From IMG/VR virus record IMGVR_UViG_3300028536_000014, positions 1 to 64,000 of that record: a stretch of DNA of 64,000 nucleotides; one strand, 5' to 3'. Source of the stretch: a virus. Under the pieces are notes generated by a model that was not told the DNA's origin, ran no database searches, and was given only the letters and a program-made list of their open reading frames with translations. The position numbers and the translations under genes are program-made. Within the stretch, counting starts at the first letter, position 1; each line of letters begins with the position of its first letter. Below are positions 27,289 to 35,553 of this stretch, one piece after another.

Positions 27289-28851
27289 CTATTTAAATAG
27301 CGGTGTTGGATGCAGATTATTCCGACTTTGAATCTCGATCACTAATCTAGCGAGATCAGTTTTAATATCTGGTTTGATTGGATACCGCATTGTTCGATAA
27401 CCCAAGACTTGTTCAACTCGATCTATTTCTGTGGTAGGTCGCCAACCATACGTCATTAAGTTATTAGTAAGCCGATCAATGGATTCCATAGCCAGATTGG
27501 CTCCTCTGTTATCTGCTTTCTTAATACGTTGACTACGACGATAAGTATATAAAACATCCAGTTGTTCGATGAGAGGTTCTGCTATTCTCATCTTACTATC
27601 AACTGTAGAAACAACCATTTCTTTATCAGATCGAATCGGATGAGATGTAATTAATAAAGAAAGGTAGTGATGTCCACGTCGCCAAAGAACAGCTTCAGCA
27701 ACACCCATCAGTTGTTTTAATAGCTGGTCTGGTAAATAATGAATGATTTTCTGAGAAACAATCGATCTGAAAATCCATCGTAACAATGTCACTTGGGGTT
27801 CTGTGGTTAGCCCTTCATAATCTTTCATATGTTCAACACAACGAAGAACATCATTATGATCGATACCAGGTGATAAATATTGTCCAACTCGAAAAAGATC
27901 CGACAGAAAATATTCGATCTCAACAATATCACCGATAGCAATATTAGCTTTGATTTTATACCGTTCCAGTGCAGAAGCACGAGCGGTATTTTCATCCATC
28001 GTGTCGTCAATCTCTTTATTCTTTATCTTCGAATCGCCGGTATCATCTTTAGTTGACAACCGACCGGAAATGAACATATACATAAATGTAACAAGATGGG
28101 CTTCTGGATTAACACCTCGAATATCTCCAGTAGCTAAACACCGAATACAAACGAGTGCTAATAGCCAACGTGGATAATCGGAAGTTGGAATTCCTTTGAA
28201 CACATTCATCTGACGTGTCAGATTGGCGGAATGAATCGTGTTATCGATATAGTTCATAAGTTTCTTGACTGCAGGAACTTCCGCGTTCAATACCTTATCA
28301 ACAAGTTGGAAAGCTAACATTTCTTTGAAACTATCATCTGTTTCTTGTTTTATACTAGAAATGTATTCTCCCCAAATAGGAATCATACAACGTAGTACTA
28401 AAGACAATGTTGTTAATCGACGATAATCACTCGCAATATATGTTTTGCCTGATGATGTATTACGATCAACATCTACAATAAACTCGTTTGGTATTGATAA
28501 TGGAAGTTTAATATCAATTGCTTTGAAAGCAATCCATTCTTGAACTTTTACAAGATCGTGATAGCTGAGAAGTTCTTTGACTTGCTCCTGAAGAAACTCA
28601 CGAAGTGTCTGTTTGGTATAACCAATATCGTCGAAAGAGTTCAGGATATTTCGATAGATATTGAAAATAGTTTGTTGAACTTCAGGTGTCTGATCAGCCC
28701 AATAATCATTAATCTGACTAAAGACATCCATATCACCAGAGAAGACCGTTCGACGATAGAACGATATGGAGAAACTAAGAGTCTGACCTAGATGTTCTAT
28801 GATGACCGATGGTGTCACATTCGCCAATGAAACCGAGGCAAAGATTTTCAA
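27289..28851 (-). CDS. Large hypothetical helical protein
   Basis: 520 residues, TTG start with AAGGAG at proper distance. Mostly helical, with an acidic, disordered insert near residues 280-295. No motif recognised. First gene of a unit with a promoter-like motif at 28879 and followed by two further large unknown genes. Confidence 0.6.
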   Translation of the reverse strand: MKIFASVSLANVTPSVIIEHLGQTLSFSISFYRRTVFSGDMDVFSQINDYWADQTPEVQQTIFNIYRNILNSFDDIGYTKQTLREFLQEQVKELLSYHDLVKVQEWIAFKAIDIKLPLSIPNEFIVDVDRNTSSGKTYIASDYRRLTTLSLVLRCMIPIWGEYISSIKQETDDSFKEMLAFQLVDKVLNAEVPAVKKLMNYIDNTIHSANLTRQMNVFKGIPTSDYPRWLLALVCIRCLATGDIRGVNPEAHLVTFMYMFISGRLSTKDDTGDSKIKNKEIDDTMDENTARASALERYKIKANIAIGDIVEIEYFLSDLFRVGQYLSPGIDHNDVLRCVEHMKDYEGLTTEPQVTLLRWIFRSIVSQKIIHYLPDQLLKQLMGVAEAVLWRRGHHYLSLLITSHPIRSDKEMVVSTVDSKMRIAEPLIEQLDVLYTYRRSQRIKKADNRGANLAMESIDRLTNNLMTYGWRPTTEIDRVEQVLGYRTMRYPIKPDIKTDLARLVIEIQSRNNLHPTPLFK

Positions 28852-28878
28852 CTTAACAAACTCCTTATTAACAACAAG

Positions 28879-28906
28879 TAGAATATATAGGACTGAAACA
28901 TTTTAG
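28879..28906 (-). promoter_or_regulatory. Phage promoter-like motif
   Basis: The minus strand reads TTTCAGTCCTATATATTCTA, a good match to the recurrent motif, 28 nt upstream of the TTG at 28851. Confidence 0.65.
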
Positions 28907-28915
28907 CAGGTACTT

Positions 28916-28950
28916 GATCTACTCCGTTCATAGACTGAACGGAGTAGATC
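28916..28950 (-). terminator. Terminator hairpin
   Basis: 15-bp perfect arms (GATCTACTCCGTTCA and complement) with a 5-nt loop, between the SSB-like gene stop and the next promoter. Confidence 0.75.
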
Positions 28951-28971
28951 TATGTTTTGTGTCCTTATTAA

Positions 28972-29643
28972 TTAATAGGGAATATCAGATTCATCCATAT
29001 TGTCATAAACACTACCTGTTGGCTTAGAAGTTGTGATATTCTCTGTCTGATTTCCACGCTGACTATAAGGAAGTGATTTCTCTCTTGGAGTCGATGTATT
29101 GCGGAAATGCAAACACTTATCGATGAAATGATGACGAAGAATAGGTACTAGTGTTAATGCACGTGAAATAGAACCCTCACCCTTTGTCATCAACTGACCA
29201 GTCGAGTTACGGAACTCATGGAAATCAGATAGTAAGATTTCGAAGACGATCTTTGGACGATTCGGTTGTTGTGCCGAGATCCAAACCACACCTTCTTCAT
29301 TCTTTCCGAACCAAAGCTCACCAGTCACTTCACGGTCACCAGTAATCTTACCTGCAGTATCGCGTGGGAAATGTTTGATATTCACCATTTCTTTAGAAGG
29401 ACCATTGGTCTTAACAACTTTCTCAAAGTGATTCAGAAAGATAAGGAAATGTTCCAAGTCAAATGACGCAATAATAGCGCCTTTACCATCATGATCTGAT
29501 TGGGTATTGGTAAACACCGTAATACGGGGATATCCTTCCTTGATACCGAAGGACATCGCTGCACGTTTGTTTCCTTCGACTGATGTCCAGAACGTATATC
29601 GATCAAGTTCGAAAATTGGTGGCCTTGCTTTTACTTCACTCAT
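28972..29643 (-). CDS. SSB-like protein with acidic DIPY tail
   Basis: 223 residues. Beta-rich N-terminal 140 residues, with text such as TFWTSVEGNKRAAMSFGI, then a disordered linker, and a C-terminus NMDESDIPY. This acidic tail ending in an aromatic mimics the DDDIPF tail by which bacterial SSB recruits partners. The overall layout (fold, linker, acidic tip) fits a single-strand DNA-binding protein, but the OB-fold cannot be confirmed by eye. Neighbouring replication genes agree. Confidence 0.55.
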   Translation of the reverse strand: MSEVKARPPIFELDRYTFWTSVEGNKRAAMSFGIKEGYPRITVFTNTQSDHDGKGAIIASFDLEHFLIFLNHFEKVVKTNGPSKEMVNIKHFPRDTAGKITGDREVTGELWFGKNEEGVVWISAQQPNRPKIVFEILLSDFHEFRNSTGQLMTKGEGSISRALTLVPILRHHFIDKCLHFRNTSTPREKSLPYSQRGNQTENITTSKPTGSVYDNMDESDIPY

Positions 29644-29698
29644 ACATCATTCCTTCCCATGTTTTGGTTTGATACTACAGTGGTTAATCGAATAAATC

Positions 29699-30553
29699 TT
29701 ATCGGCTAAATTCCATTAGAAATTGAATATCTGCAGGATGAGTAATAAATGTTCGATAAGATTCATGAACTCTATCAGCTCGAAAAAATGGTGTCCATTT
29801 TGCTTTTAGGCTAATATCATAAACCATTTGACGAGTCTTACGATGTTGAGGTTCTAAATGATTTTTATCTCCAAAAATTAGAAGAAGTTCTTCTAAGAAA
29901 GGAAGGTGTGATAAAGAGTCCTGACCAAAAGCAGCGTACTTTGTATTCCAAGTTGTTCTAGTCTTGAGAACGCCTGTATGGCTCTCTAAGAGATCCAATT
30001 GCCTGAATTGATCATAGCTAGTAAGATCGTACGGAATGTGTGTCATGATAAGCGCAGATGATCTATGATGAGGTTTTAATTCACTATCTAAAACACGGAT
30101 AGAATCAGTACTCTTATTCAATCGAGTTAAAACTTGTTCTTCTTTGAGGTCATAGCTCCGCTGAATAACGGTCGTACTTTCCCGGAATTTAACACGGTTC
30201 TTGTGACGTGCCTTCAGAGTATGATAGGTACAATAATAAAAAATTGGGAGACAGACTCCAGATCCCTCATTCTGAAATAAAGAGGTAATAATATCGATTT
30301 CAGTATTCAAAATCTCTAACACATGAAGAGAATTACATTCCATATATCTAATCCGATCAACCGATTGAGCGATATTACGAATAAGAGTTTGAATGTTAAT
30401 CCAGATTTCTGTATAATTCGATATCTTGACTGTATTAGGAACTTTTCTTAATGGATCATAGGAAGGCGCTGGCCGTAGAAATATCGATTCCAAAGCCATT
30501 GACGTACCGATTGATAAAGGTAAAGCACCTATTGTACGTGTGTATAATTCCAA
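29699..30553 (-). CDS. Hypothetical protein
   Basis: 284 residues, TTG start with AAGGAGAG upstream. Basic, helical, rich in Arg/His; not recognised. Follows the unit of small genes from 30583 and precedes the SSB-like gene, so a DNA-related role is possible. Confidence 0.55.
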   Translation of the reverse strand: MELYTRTIGALPLSIGTSMALESIFLRPAPSYDPLRKVPNTVKISNYTEIWINIQTLIRNIAQSVDRIRYMECNSLHVLEILNTEIDIITSLFQNEGSGVCLPIFYYCTYHTLKARHKNRVKFRESTTVIQRSYDLKEEQVLTRLNKSTDSIRVLDSELKPHHRSSALIMTHIPYDLTSYDQFRQLDLLESHTGVLKTRTTWNTKYAAFGQDSLSHLPFLEELLLIFGDKNHLEPQHRKTRQMVYDISLKAKWTPFFRADRVHESYRTFITHPADIQFLMEFSR

Positions 30554-30582
30554 AATTACTCTCCTTGAACTTTAACCCACTA

Positions 30583-30843
30583 TTATCCTACATTATGGTA
30601 ATATTGTCCAATTTCAGTATGACCAAGAACTTTTGCAGGTCCTTTATAGACCAGATTAAAAGGTTCAATTTTCATGTTATAAGAATGTTTATAGGACAAA
30701 GACATATCACATGTTTGTATGTTAGAATTTTTGAGTATACGAGCAGCTTCACGTTTGTTATTAGCAGCAACAATTGCGACACCTGCAGTATAAACATTTT
30801 TATCCTGAAACCAAAAATGAACGGTAATTTGATAAACTTTCAT
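30583..30843 (-). CDS. Small hypothetical protein, paralogue of the 32294 gene
   Basis: 86 residues, GAGG upstream of ATG. Text AGVAIVAANNKREAARIL resembles AGVKSVIAAENQSRAEEFF in the gene at 32294, and both end in a short Gly/Pro-His-Gly pattern. The fold is likely beta-alpha-beta. No function known. Confidence 0.6.
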   Translation of the reverse strand: MKVYQITVHFWFQDKNVYTAGVAIVAANNKREAARILKNSNIQTCDMSLSYKHSYNMKIEPFNLVYKGPAKVLGHTEIGQYYHNVG

Positions 30844-30845
30844 TA

Positions 30846-31493
30846 TTACCTCATATCAACTTTAAGTGAACGATCATATATATCTTCAAGTTTTTTCTGT
30901 TTGTTGATATAACGATTGATAATATGTCCTTCCTTCCGAAGTTCATCGATCATATTTTTACCGATAATACCGTTATTAAGCGCATCCAGAAAATCGAAAC
31001 TTTCTTTTGGATGTTTATTAACTTCGATACCATCATGATTTACTAAACCGGTATAAATATCTTCGTTCTCTTCTTTTATAATTTTCAAGAAATTACGATC
31101 TTCAATAACACGTAAAATCTTTGGAATTGCTACATTTTCGTTAAACTTCATCCAAGCATCGATTGCTAAATGTCGATTATTCGTACAACAGAGTTCGACG
31201 TTAATTGGAAGTGAAAATAACACGCTTTCACTAGCTGGATTATTTGCTATAATCACAACTCGTTCATTTCTTTTAGAAAGATCGACAATAACTTCTCTAA
31301 GAATATCTGTGGGATAAATAAGTCCAAGAATATAAATAGTTCTGTTTGAAACATTTTGGATTTCTTGTTTGTTTGTAAATGGACAGAAATCAAATCCATT
31401 AAGTACCGAACATTCGATAGCCCAACAAGCGGCGATATTATCTACAGGTGAGATTGGGTCGTAAATAACAAAAGGTTTACAATAAATATTCAT
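30846..31493 (-). CDS. Hypothetical protein, degenerate DHH-like fold
   Basis: 215 residues from ATG 31493 (AAGAGG upstream). The layout KPFVIYDPISPVDNIAACWA, then YILGLIYPTDILREVI, then RVVIIANNPAS resembles DHH phosphoesterases (HxxxDGxxAAW, then D-f-s-y block, then DHH), but the catalytic D and the DHH itself are replaced (IANN). If related, it has lost catalysis. Low certainty; otherwise unknown. Confidence 0.5.
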   Translation of the reverse strand: MNIYCKPFVIYDPISPVDNIAACWAIECSVLNGFDFCPFTNKQEIQNVSNRTIYILGLIYPTDILREVIVDLSKRNERVVIIANNPASESVLFSLPINVELCCTNNRHLAIDAWMKFNENVAIPKILRVIEDRNFLKIIKEENEDIYTGLVNHDGIEVNKHPKESFDFLDALNNGIIGKNMIDELRKEGHIINRYINKQKKLEDIYDRSLKVDMR

Positions 31494-31505
31494 GAACACC
31501 TCTTT

Positions 31506-31739
31506 CTACATTAGTGGTATTACTGCTTTTTCAGTTAATCGTCTCCGAATTTCTTCTTTGAGTTCAAAAGCACGATTATGAAGTGATTCACTACAGTGAG
31601 GATGACAAGCCCTTGCATAGAGTTGAAAAGCAAGCTCTAGAAGAAGTTCAATTGTCATGTCTTTTGGGTCATCTCTGAAGTCACTTCCTTTTGGATGACG
31701 AGGTATGTGATCATAAGCTGGCTCAACGATCTCAGACAT
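31506..31739 (-). CDS. Small hypothetical protein
   Basis: 77 residues from ATG 31739 with AAGGATA upstream; the longer frame to 31781 lies inside the preceding gene. Helical, charged, with a HPHCSESLH segment. Not recognised. Starts one nt after the stop of the CPCG paralogue. Confidence 0.55.
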   Translation of the reverse strand: MSEIVEPAYDHIPRHPKGSDFRDDPKDMTIELLLELAFQLYARACHPHCSESLHNRAFELKEEIRRRLTEKAVIPLM

Positions 31740-31740
31740 T

Positions 31741-32031
31741 TTAGTTATCCTTATACAGAACAGTCCAGTGATTGGAATCACTACATGGATGCTTCACACT
31801 CTTTTTTGGAAACTCGTCTATATTGACAGAACTTTTAACTCCACACGGACAAATAATTGATATGACTTTATTCGTAGCGTATTTAACCAGATTATTCTTA
31901 TCCAAACTGTTTATATCTGTAATATAAATTCCTACGAATGTATTGATCTTACCAGACCCTGTTGTTAACAGAGGTTTACTAGAATTGAAAGCTTGTTTCT
32001 TATTACCTAATATATCGTCTTTATTAGGCAT
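31741..32031 (-). CDS. CPCG-motif small protein, copy 2 of a tandem pair
   Basis: 96 residues from ATG 32031. Its C-terminal 70 residues match the upstream neighbour: TFVGIYITD, IICPCGVKSSVNI, KHPCSDSNHWTVLY versus TFIGIYLSD, IRCPCGVESPVSI, KHPCDNPDHWTIRY. The CxC and HPC cysteines could bind one metal. An N-terminal extension of about 25 residues is unique to this copy. Recent tandem duplication is likely. Confidence 0.65.
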   Translation of the reverse strand: MPNKDDILGNKKQAFNSSKPLLTTGSGKINTFVGIYITDINSLDKNNLVKYATNKVISIICPCGVKSSVNIDEFPKKSVKHPCSDSNHWTVLYKDN

Positions 32032-32284
32032 TTTCTTTATCTTTGTTTGCGTAACGGATAGTCCAGTGATCTGGATTATCACAAGGATGTTTCACATTTT
32101 CCGTTGGAAAGTTCCTGATACTAACTGGACTTTCGACACCACATGGACAACGAATGATTACGAACCGATCCAATGCAGATTCATCAGAAAGATAAATACC
32201 AATGAATGTTTTAACCGGATCGGTTATTGTTATTTTCAAAGATGGATCTGATAGATTAACAGTCGCTATACTTTTATTACTCAT
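32024..32284 (-). CDS. CPCG-motif small protein, copy 1 of a tandem pair
   Basis: 86 residues with AGGAG upstream of ATG. Shares the CPCGV...HPC...HW pattern with the next gene, whose start it overlaps by 8 nt. Cys and His positions suggest a small zinc site. Function unknown. Confidence 0.65.
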   Translation of the reverse strand: MSNKSIATVNLSDPSLKITITDPVKTFIGIYLSDESALDRFVIIRCPCGVESPVSIRNFPTENVKHPCDNPDHWTIRYANKDKENA

Positions 32285-32293
32285 TTTACACTC

Positions 32294-32539
32294 CTATCTT
32301 TCCAATCCAACATCATGAATTACTATACCTGGGTTACCGATATACATACCAGGAAGTTCAATAACATGTATGTTAGCATAATCTGGACAAAACCAATCTT
32401 TTACCTCTACCTGCTTAAAAAATTCTTCTGCTCTAGATTGATTTTCTGCAGCGATAACAGATTTCACGCCAGCGATTCGAGTGTCAATTTTATTAACACT
32501 GCAAAGCTTAGTGTAGATCCAAAACAATTTCAATTCCAT
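32294..32539 (-). CDS. Small hypothetical protein, paralogue of the 30583 gene
   Basis: 81 residues from ATG 32539, which has GGAG 6 nt upstream; longer in-frame starts lie in the preceding gene. Contains AGVKSVIAAENQSRAEEFF. See the 30583 entry for the similarity. Confidence 0.55.
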   Translation of the reverse strand: MELKLFWIYTKLCSVNKIDTRIAGVKSVIAAENQSRAEEFFKQVEVKDWFCPDYANIHVIELPGMYIGNPGIVIHDVGLER

Positions 32540-32573
32540 GACGGACTCCATTACTTTGAGAATGCTGATAAGT

Positions 32574-32813
32574 TTATGATTTTGGTATAACCCAACGCTG
32601 ATCTGGATAGGGTACATTACAAAGCGCTTCAGCATAAACATGTAGAGCTTCGGTACCGTGAAAATTACCTCTTTCATCACGTGACAATAGTCCAAACTCC
32701 ACCAAAAGACTGTGACAGTCTATATGCTCAGAACCCCAAATATCACCGATATCGTAATTACCTGGTCGAGTGTGGTACCAAAGTGCTACTTCGATTTGTA
32801 ATGGGCTAGCCAT
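32574..32813 (-). CDS. Small phage protein (SPLQIEVALWYHTRPG type)
   Basis: 79 residues from ATG 32813 with AAGGAA upstream; the longer frame to 32867 would run through the promoter motif and is rejected. The opening MASPLQIEVALWYHTRPG and closing PYPDQRWVIP recall a small protein common in tailed phages that looks like a winged-helix fold. Function unknown. First gene of a unit of tiny genes. Confidence 0.65.
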   Translation of the reverse strand: MASPLQIEVALWYHTRPGNYDIGDIWGSEHIDCHSLLVEFGLLSRDERGNFHGTEALHVYAEALCNVPYPDQRWVIPKS

Positions 32814-32849
32814 GTTTTTCCTTTTGTTTGTTTCAATGGATTCCGTATA

Positions 32850-32874
32850 TAGAGTATATATTTTCATATTTCGT
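32850..32874 (-). promoter_or_regulatory. Phage promoter-like motif
   Basis: The minus strand reads AAAATATATACTCTATATA; strong core, weak upstream half. 37 nt before the ATG at 32813. Confidence 0.55.
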
Positions 32875-32883
32875 TAAGAAATC

Positions 32884-32913
32884 ATAGACACTTGGCGATC
32901 GCCAAGTGTCTAT
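32884..32913 (-). terminator. 30-nt perfect palindrome, terminator
   Basis: A perfect inverted repeat with GCGATCGC at its centre, placed between the membrane-protein stop and the promoter at 32850. Besides termination, such a palindrome could bind a dimeric protein. Confidence 0.65.
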
Positions 32914-33230
32914 GTAAATGTGATGTAAATTACAATAATCATTTTGATAAATAAATGTAAACCTTGATCCACTCCAAAAGAAATGTTTTTATTACATTTG
33001 AAGTAATCAATCAAAGTATGTGAAATCAATTCAAATAGAAAACAAACGAGATTGGTTGTAATTAAGTAAACACCAAACGCATGCATAAATGCGTGTGAGA
33101 TCAGAATCAAAAACCATGGCACACCTGGCTTTGGTGATAAATGGTTTTTGGCCTGAGCCATAAAGTCAGCTTGTAGAGGATAATCCATTAGGAGATGAAC
33201 GAAGATCAGATTCAGTAGAAAATTTACCAT
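32910..33230 (-). CDS. DUF3307-like membrane protein
   Basis: 106 residues. FVHLLMDYPLQADFMAQAK near the start and a later SHAFMHAFGVYL block fit DUF3307 membrane proteins, which carry conserved His/Asp at the membrane face. Three to four hydrophobic spans. Function of the family is not established. The end overlaps the terminator palindrome. Confidence 0.65.
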   Translation of the reverse strand: MVNFLLNLIFVHLLMDYPLQADFMAQAKNHLSPKPGVPWFLILISHAFMHAFGVYLITTNLVCFLFELISHTLIDYFKCNKNISFGVDQGLHLFIKMIIVIYITFT

Positions 33231-33247
33231 TCTGGTATTATTCTCTT

Positions 33248-34489
33248 TTACGCAACCGCTGGTAAGTCAATAAGAATTTTTTCCAGACGTTTCTTATCAA
33301 ATTCAGATATATCTGGAGAAAGTTCTTTGATAATCAGATTAACGATGTTTTCTGGACGAATTTCAACTACTGAATAATTAAACTCATTAGTGTTTTTAAT
33401 TACTGATTGTTGTTCTTCTTCCTCTTCAAGACTCAATTTAGAGAAATGAATAAACTGGTATTGTTTCTTTAGTTCGGAGATATGAACAAGAATTGGATGA
33501 AGTTTTGGTGCTTTAATTCTAATGTAGGATTCATTCGGAATTTTTAATAGAATACGTTCAAGTTGGTGTAAACACTTTTGAAGGTCTTCTGATTTAATCT
33601 CAATAGTCTTAAAAATCTTGGCTTTCTTATTCTCGATGAATTCATAATAATCAGAACCATCATCCCTAATCGTCATTAGAACACCACCCTTAGGTTCTTC
33701 TTCGCCATGTGCTAAGCGATCAAAAGAACCTTGGGCAATAATACGTTCATAATTAGAATGAGTGTGAATATGACCTACATTAATAAAATGTTTCACTAAA
33801 CTCAAGTAAGCTGTTTCGTTATGTGTATCGTGTTGACCAGGTATACATCGCATTTGGTAATTAAACGCACCATGCATCATGGCGATATCAACTTGTTCTA
33901 TCCCTTGATTTTTAAAAAGATCATATACTAATTGTAACGTTATATCAGTAGAAGCGGTATATTCATCTGGCACATAAAGAATAGAAAGATTAAGATCTTC
34001 CATTCGTTCTACCATCAATGTTTTAATCCACTTAACATCAGCTACTGATTCTTTAACTGATGAAATAAATTCAAATAGACGAGATTGTTGACGATCATGA
34101 GAGGGGGTTCCTTCCAAGATTCGTAATTTGATTTTATTACGACCACAGAAACTAACCAATCGTGTTATGAATTCCAATGCTTCATAAAGCGCAGGGCCAC
34201 TACAATCGATCAATTGATCAAATAAATCCCCAACAATAAAGATGATATCAAGTCTTGTAAAAATAGATTTGTTTGTAAATTCAGAAAAGTAGTCAGCAAG
34301 GTTGCTAACGATGGCTTTCGCAGGATTTCTAGCATGACCTATATGAATGTCTGATAAACATAAATATCGAAGTTTAGGAGGAGGAATAGACCACTCGTTA
34401 ATAGCAGTCTGTTTATGAACTTCGATATGATTACCATCATCACTTGTTGTAGAATTATTCGTCGTCGAAGACAAGATCATCACTACCAT
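33248..34489 (-). CDS. SbcD/Mre11-like nuclease subunit
   Basis: 413 residues with calcineurin-like phosphoesterase motifs: LCLSDIHIGHA (about 44), IFIVGDLFDQL (about 84), LEGTPSHDRQ (about 123, the GNHD-type block altered to GTPSHD), MMHGAF (about 203) and VGHIHTHSN (about 236). In T4 the counterpart gp47 pairs with gp46 (SbcC-like) to resect DNA ends. No SbcC/gp46 partner lies next to it in this window. The ribosome-binding site is weak and the start overlaps the upstream gene by 35 nt, so a shorter start is possible. Confidence 0.8.
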   Translation of the reverse strand: MVVMILSSTTNNSTTSDDGNHIEVHKQTAINEWSIPPPKLRYLCLSDIHIGHARNPAKAIVSNLADYFSEFTNKSIFTRLDIIFIVGDLFDQLIDCSGPALYEALEFITRLVSFCGRNKIKLRILEGTPSHDRQQSRLFEFISSVKESVADVKWIKTLMVERMEDLNLSILYVPDEYTASTDITLQLVYDLFKNQGIEQVDIAMMHGAFNYQMRCIPGQHDTHNETAYLSLVKHFINVGHIHTHSNYERIIAQGSFDRLAHGEEEPKGGVLMTIRDDGSDYYEFIENKKAKIFKTIEIKSEDLQKCLHQLERILLKIPNESYIRIKAPKLHPILVHISELKKQYQFIHFSKLSLEEEEEQQSVIKNTNEFNYSVVEIRPENIVNLIIKELSPDISEFDKKRLEKILIDLPAVA

Positions 34490-35048
34490 TATTTTGATTA
34501 TCGGTAGCTACACCCGTTTTAGTTTTTGGATGTTCAATACCATAACGATTGAAGATTTGATTCCACCGATCTTTATCAGTCTTTTCCGGTTCCACTTTCA
34601 TTTTTGAAAGTTTATCTGCCGATTGCGCTCCAAGTACACGTTCACCAAGAACCGGAAGACGATTTGCTTGATTACGAGCATTAACGAAAATCTCGCTGAA
34701 CTTACGACCTCTTAGGTTCTCACTTGTCCTAAGGAAGTCAGTTGACATTAATGACGGGACCGTATAAAGAACTTTACCAGTTGAGTTATCTGTAACATCA
34801 ACCGGGTTCATAGGAGATCCTGCTACAGCAACCCAATGAGTGGTAATATTCATACTTCTATCATCATGAACCTTACCAGCAAAAAACGGTAGGAATTTAT
34901 CAACAAAAATAGATTCCGGAAGTTGGTTTGGTGCTGAGTCTTGATTGAACAAATCGCTGTAGGCTTGATCAATATCAGAACTACCTTCTTTATGGACGAG
35001 TTTATTCACTGCTTTTGCTACGTCTGGTGCTTTGTTCTGTTTGCTCAT
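34455..35048 (-). CDS. Hypothetical protein
   Basis: 197 residues from ATG 35048. Helical, charged N-terminus, beta-rich middle, acidic end (DDLVFDDE). Not recognised. Lies between a 140-residue gene and the SbcD-like gene. Confidence 0.55.
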   Translation of the reverse strand: MSKQNKAPDVAKAVNKLVHKEGSSDIDQAYSDLFNQDSAPNQLPESIFVDKFLPFFAGKVHDDRSMNITTHWVAVAGSPMNPVDVTDNSTGKVLYTVPSLMSTDFLRTSENLRGRKFSEIFVNARNQANRLPVLGERVLGAQSADKLSKMKVEPEKTDKDRWNQIFNRYGIEHPKTKTGVATDNQNNGSDDLVFDDE

Positions 35049-35064
35049 GATTAATCTCAACTTG

Positions 35065-35108
35065 TACCTTGTGTAATAGCGTTATTTACCTTGTGTAATA
35101 GCGTTATT
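35065..35108. repeat. Tandem duplication of 22 bp
   Basis: Two exact copies of a 22-nt unit (35065-35086 and 35087-35108) at the 3' end of the 140-residue gene. The second copy makes a stop codon two codons earlier than the text after the first copy would give. Confidence 0.85.
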
Positions 35109-35504
35109 AATGATTTCAAATTTCGAACCATTAATCTGTGCAATTTTTGAAATGTTAGAAACAGCCCCACTAGCAGTTTCAAACTCAACGTAAATCCCCA
35201 AAATAAATTCACTTGGGGAATTAGCATTAGTCTGATTAGTACATTCAACGATTACATTATTGAAGTAACGTCCGAAAAGCGTATTAAGTACTTTCGTCAT
35301 CTCAGTAACAAGAAGTTCAGGTTCATTGTTATAAGTAGCAACTAACCAACCGAATGAAGAAATATTACCACGATGAACATAAGACTGACTTTGATCAGCA
35401 GCAAGAAAATATGCCATGATATAATCGGCCTGTTTCAAGCTTGAAAAAACCCAGCCATCGGTATCTAAACTCGGTATAGCAACAATATCAATATTGGCAG
35501 GCAT
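35082..35504 (-). CDS. Hypothetical protein, possibly virion-associated
   Basis: 140 residues with GGATAA upstream. Beta-rich, starts MPANIDIVAIPSLDTDGW. Its end is shaped by the 22-bp duplication: it now reads NNAITQGK, while the other copy still encodes ITQGTS followed by a stop. I have a weak impression of phage structural proteins but cannot name a family. Confidence 0.55.
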   Translation of the reverse strand: MPANIDIVAIPSLDTDGWVFSSLKQADYIMAYFLAADQSQSYVHRGNISSFGWLVATYNNEPELLVTEMTKVLNTLFGRYFNNVIVECTNQTNANSPSEFILGIYVEFETASGAVSNISKIAQINGSKFEIINNAITQGK

Positions 35505-35553
35505 TTTCTATTATCCAGTTCTATGACCCACTAAATACACATGTCTATATATC

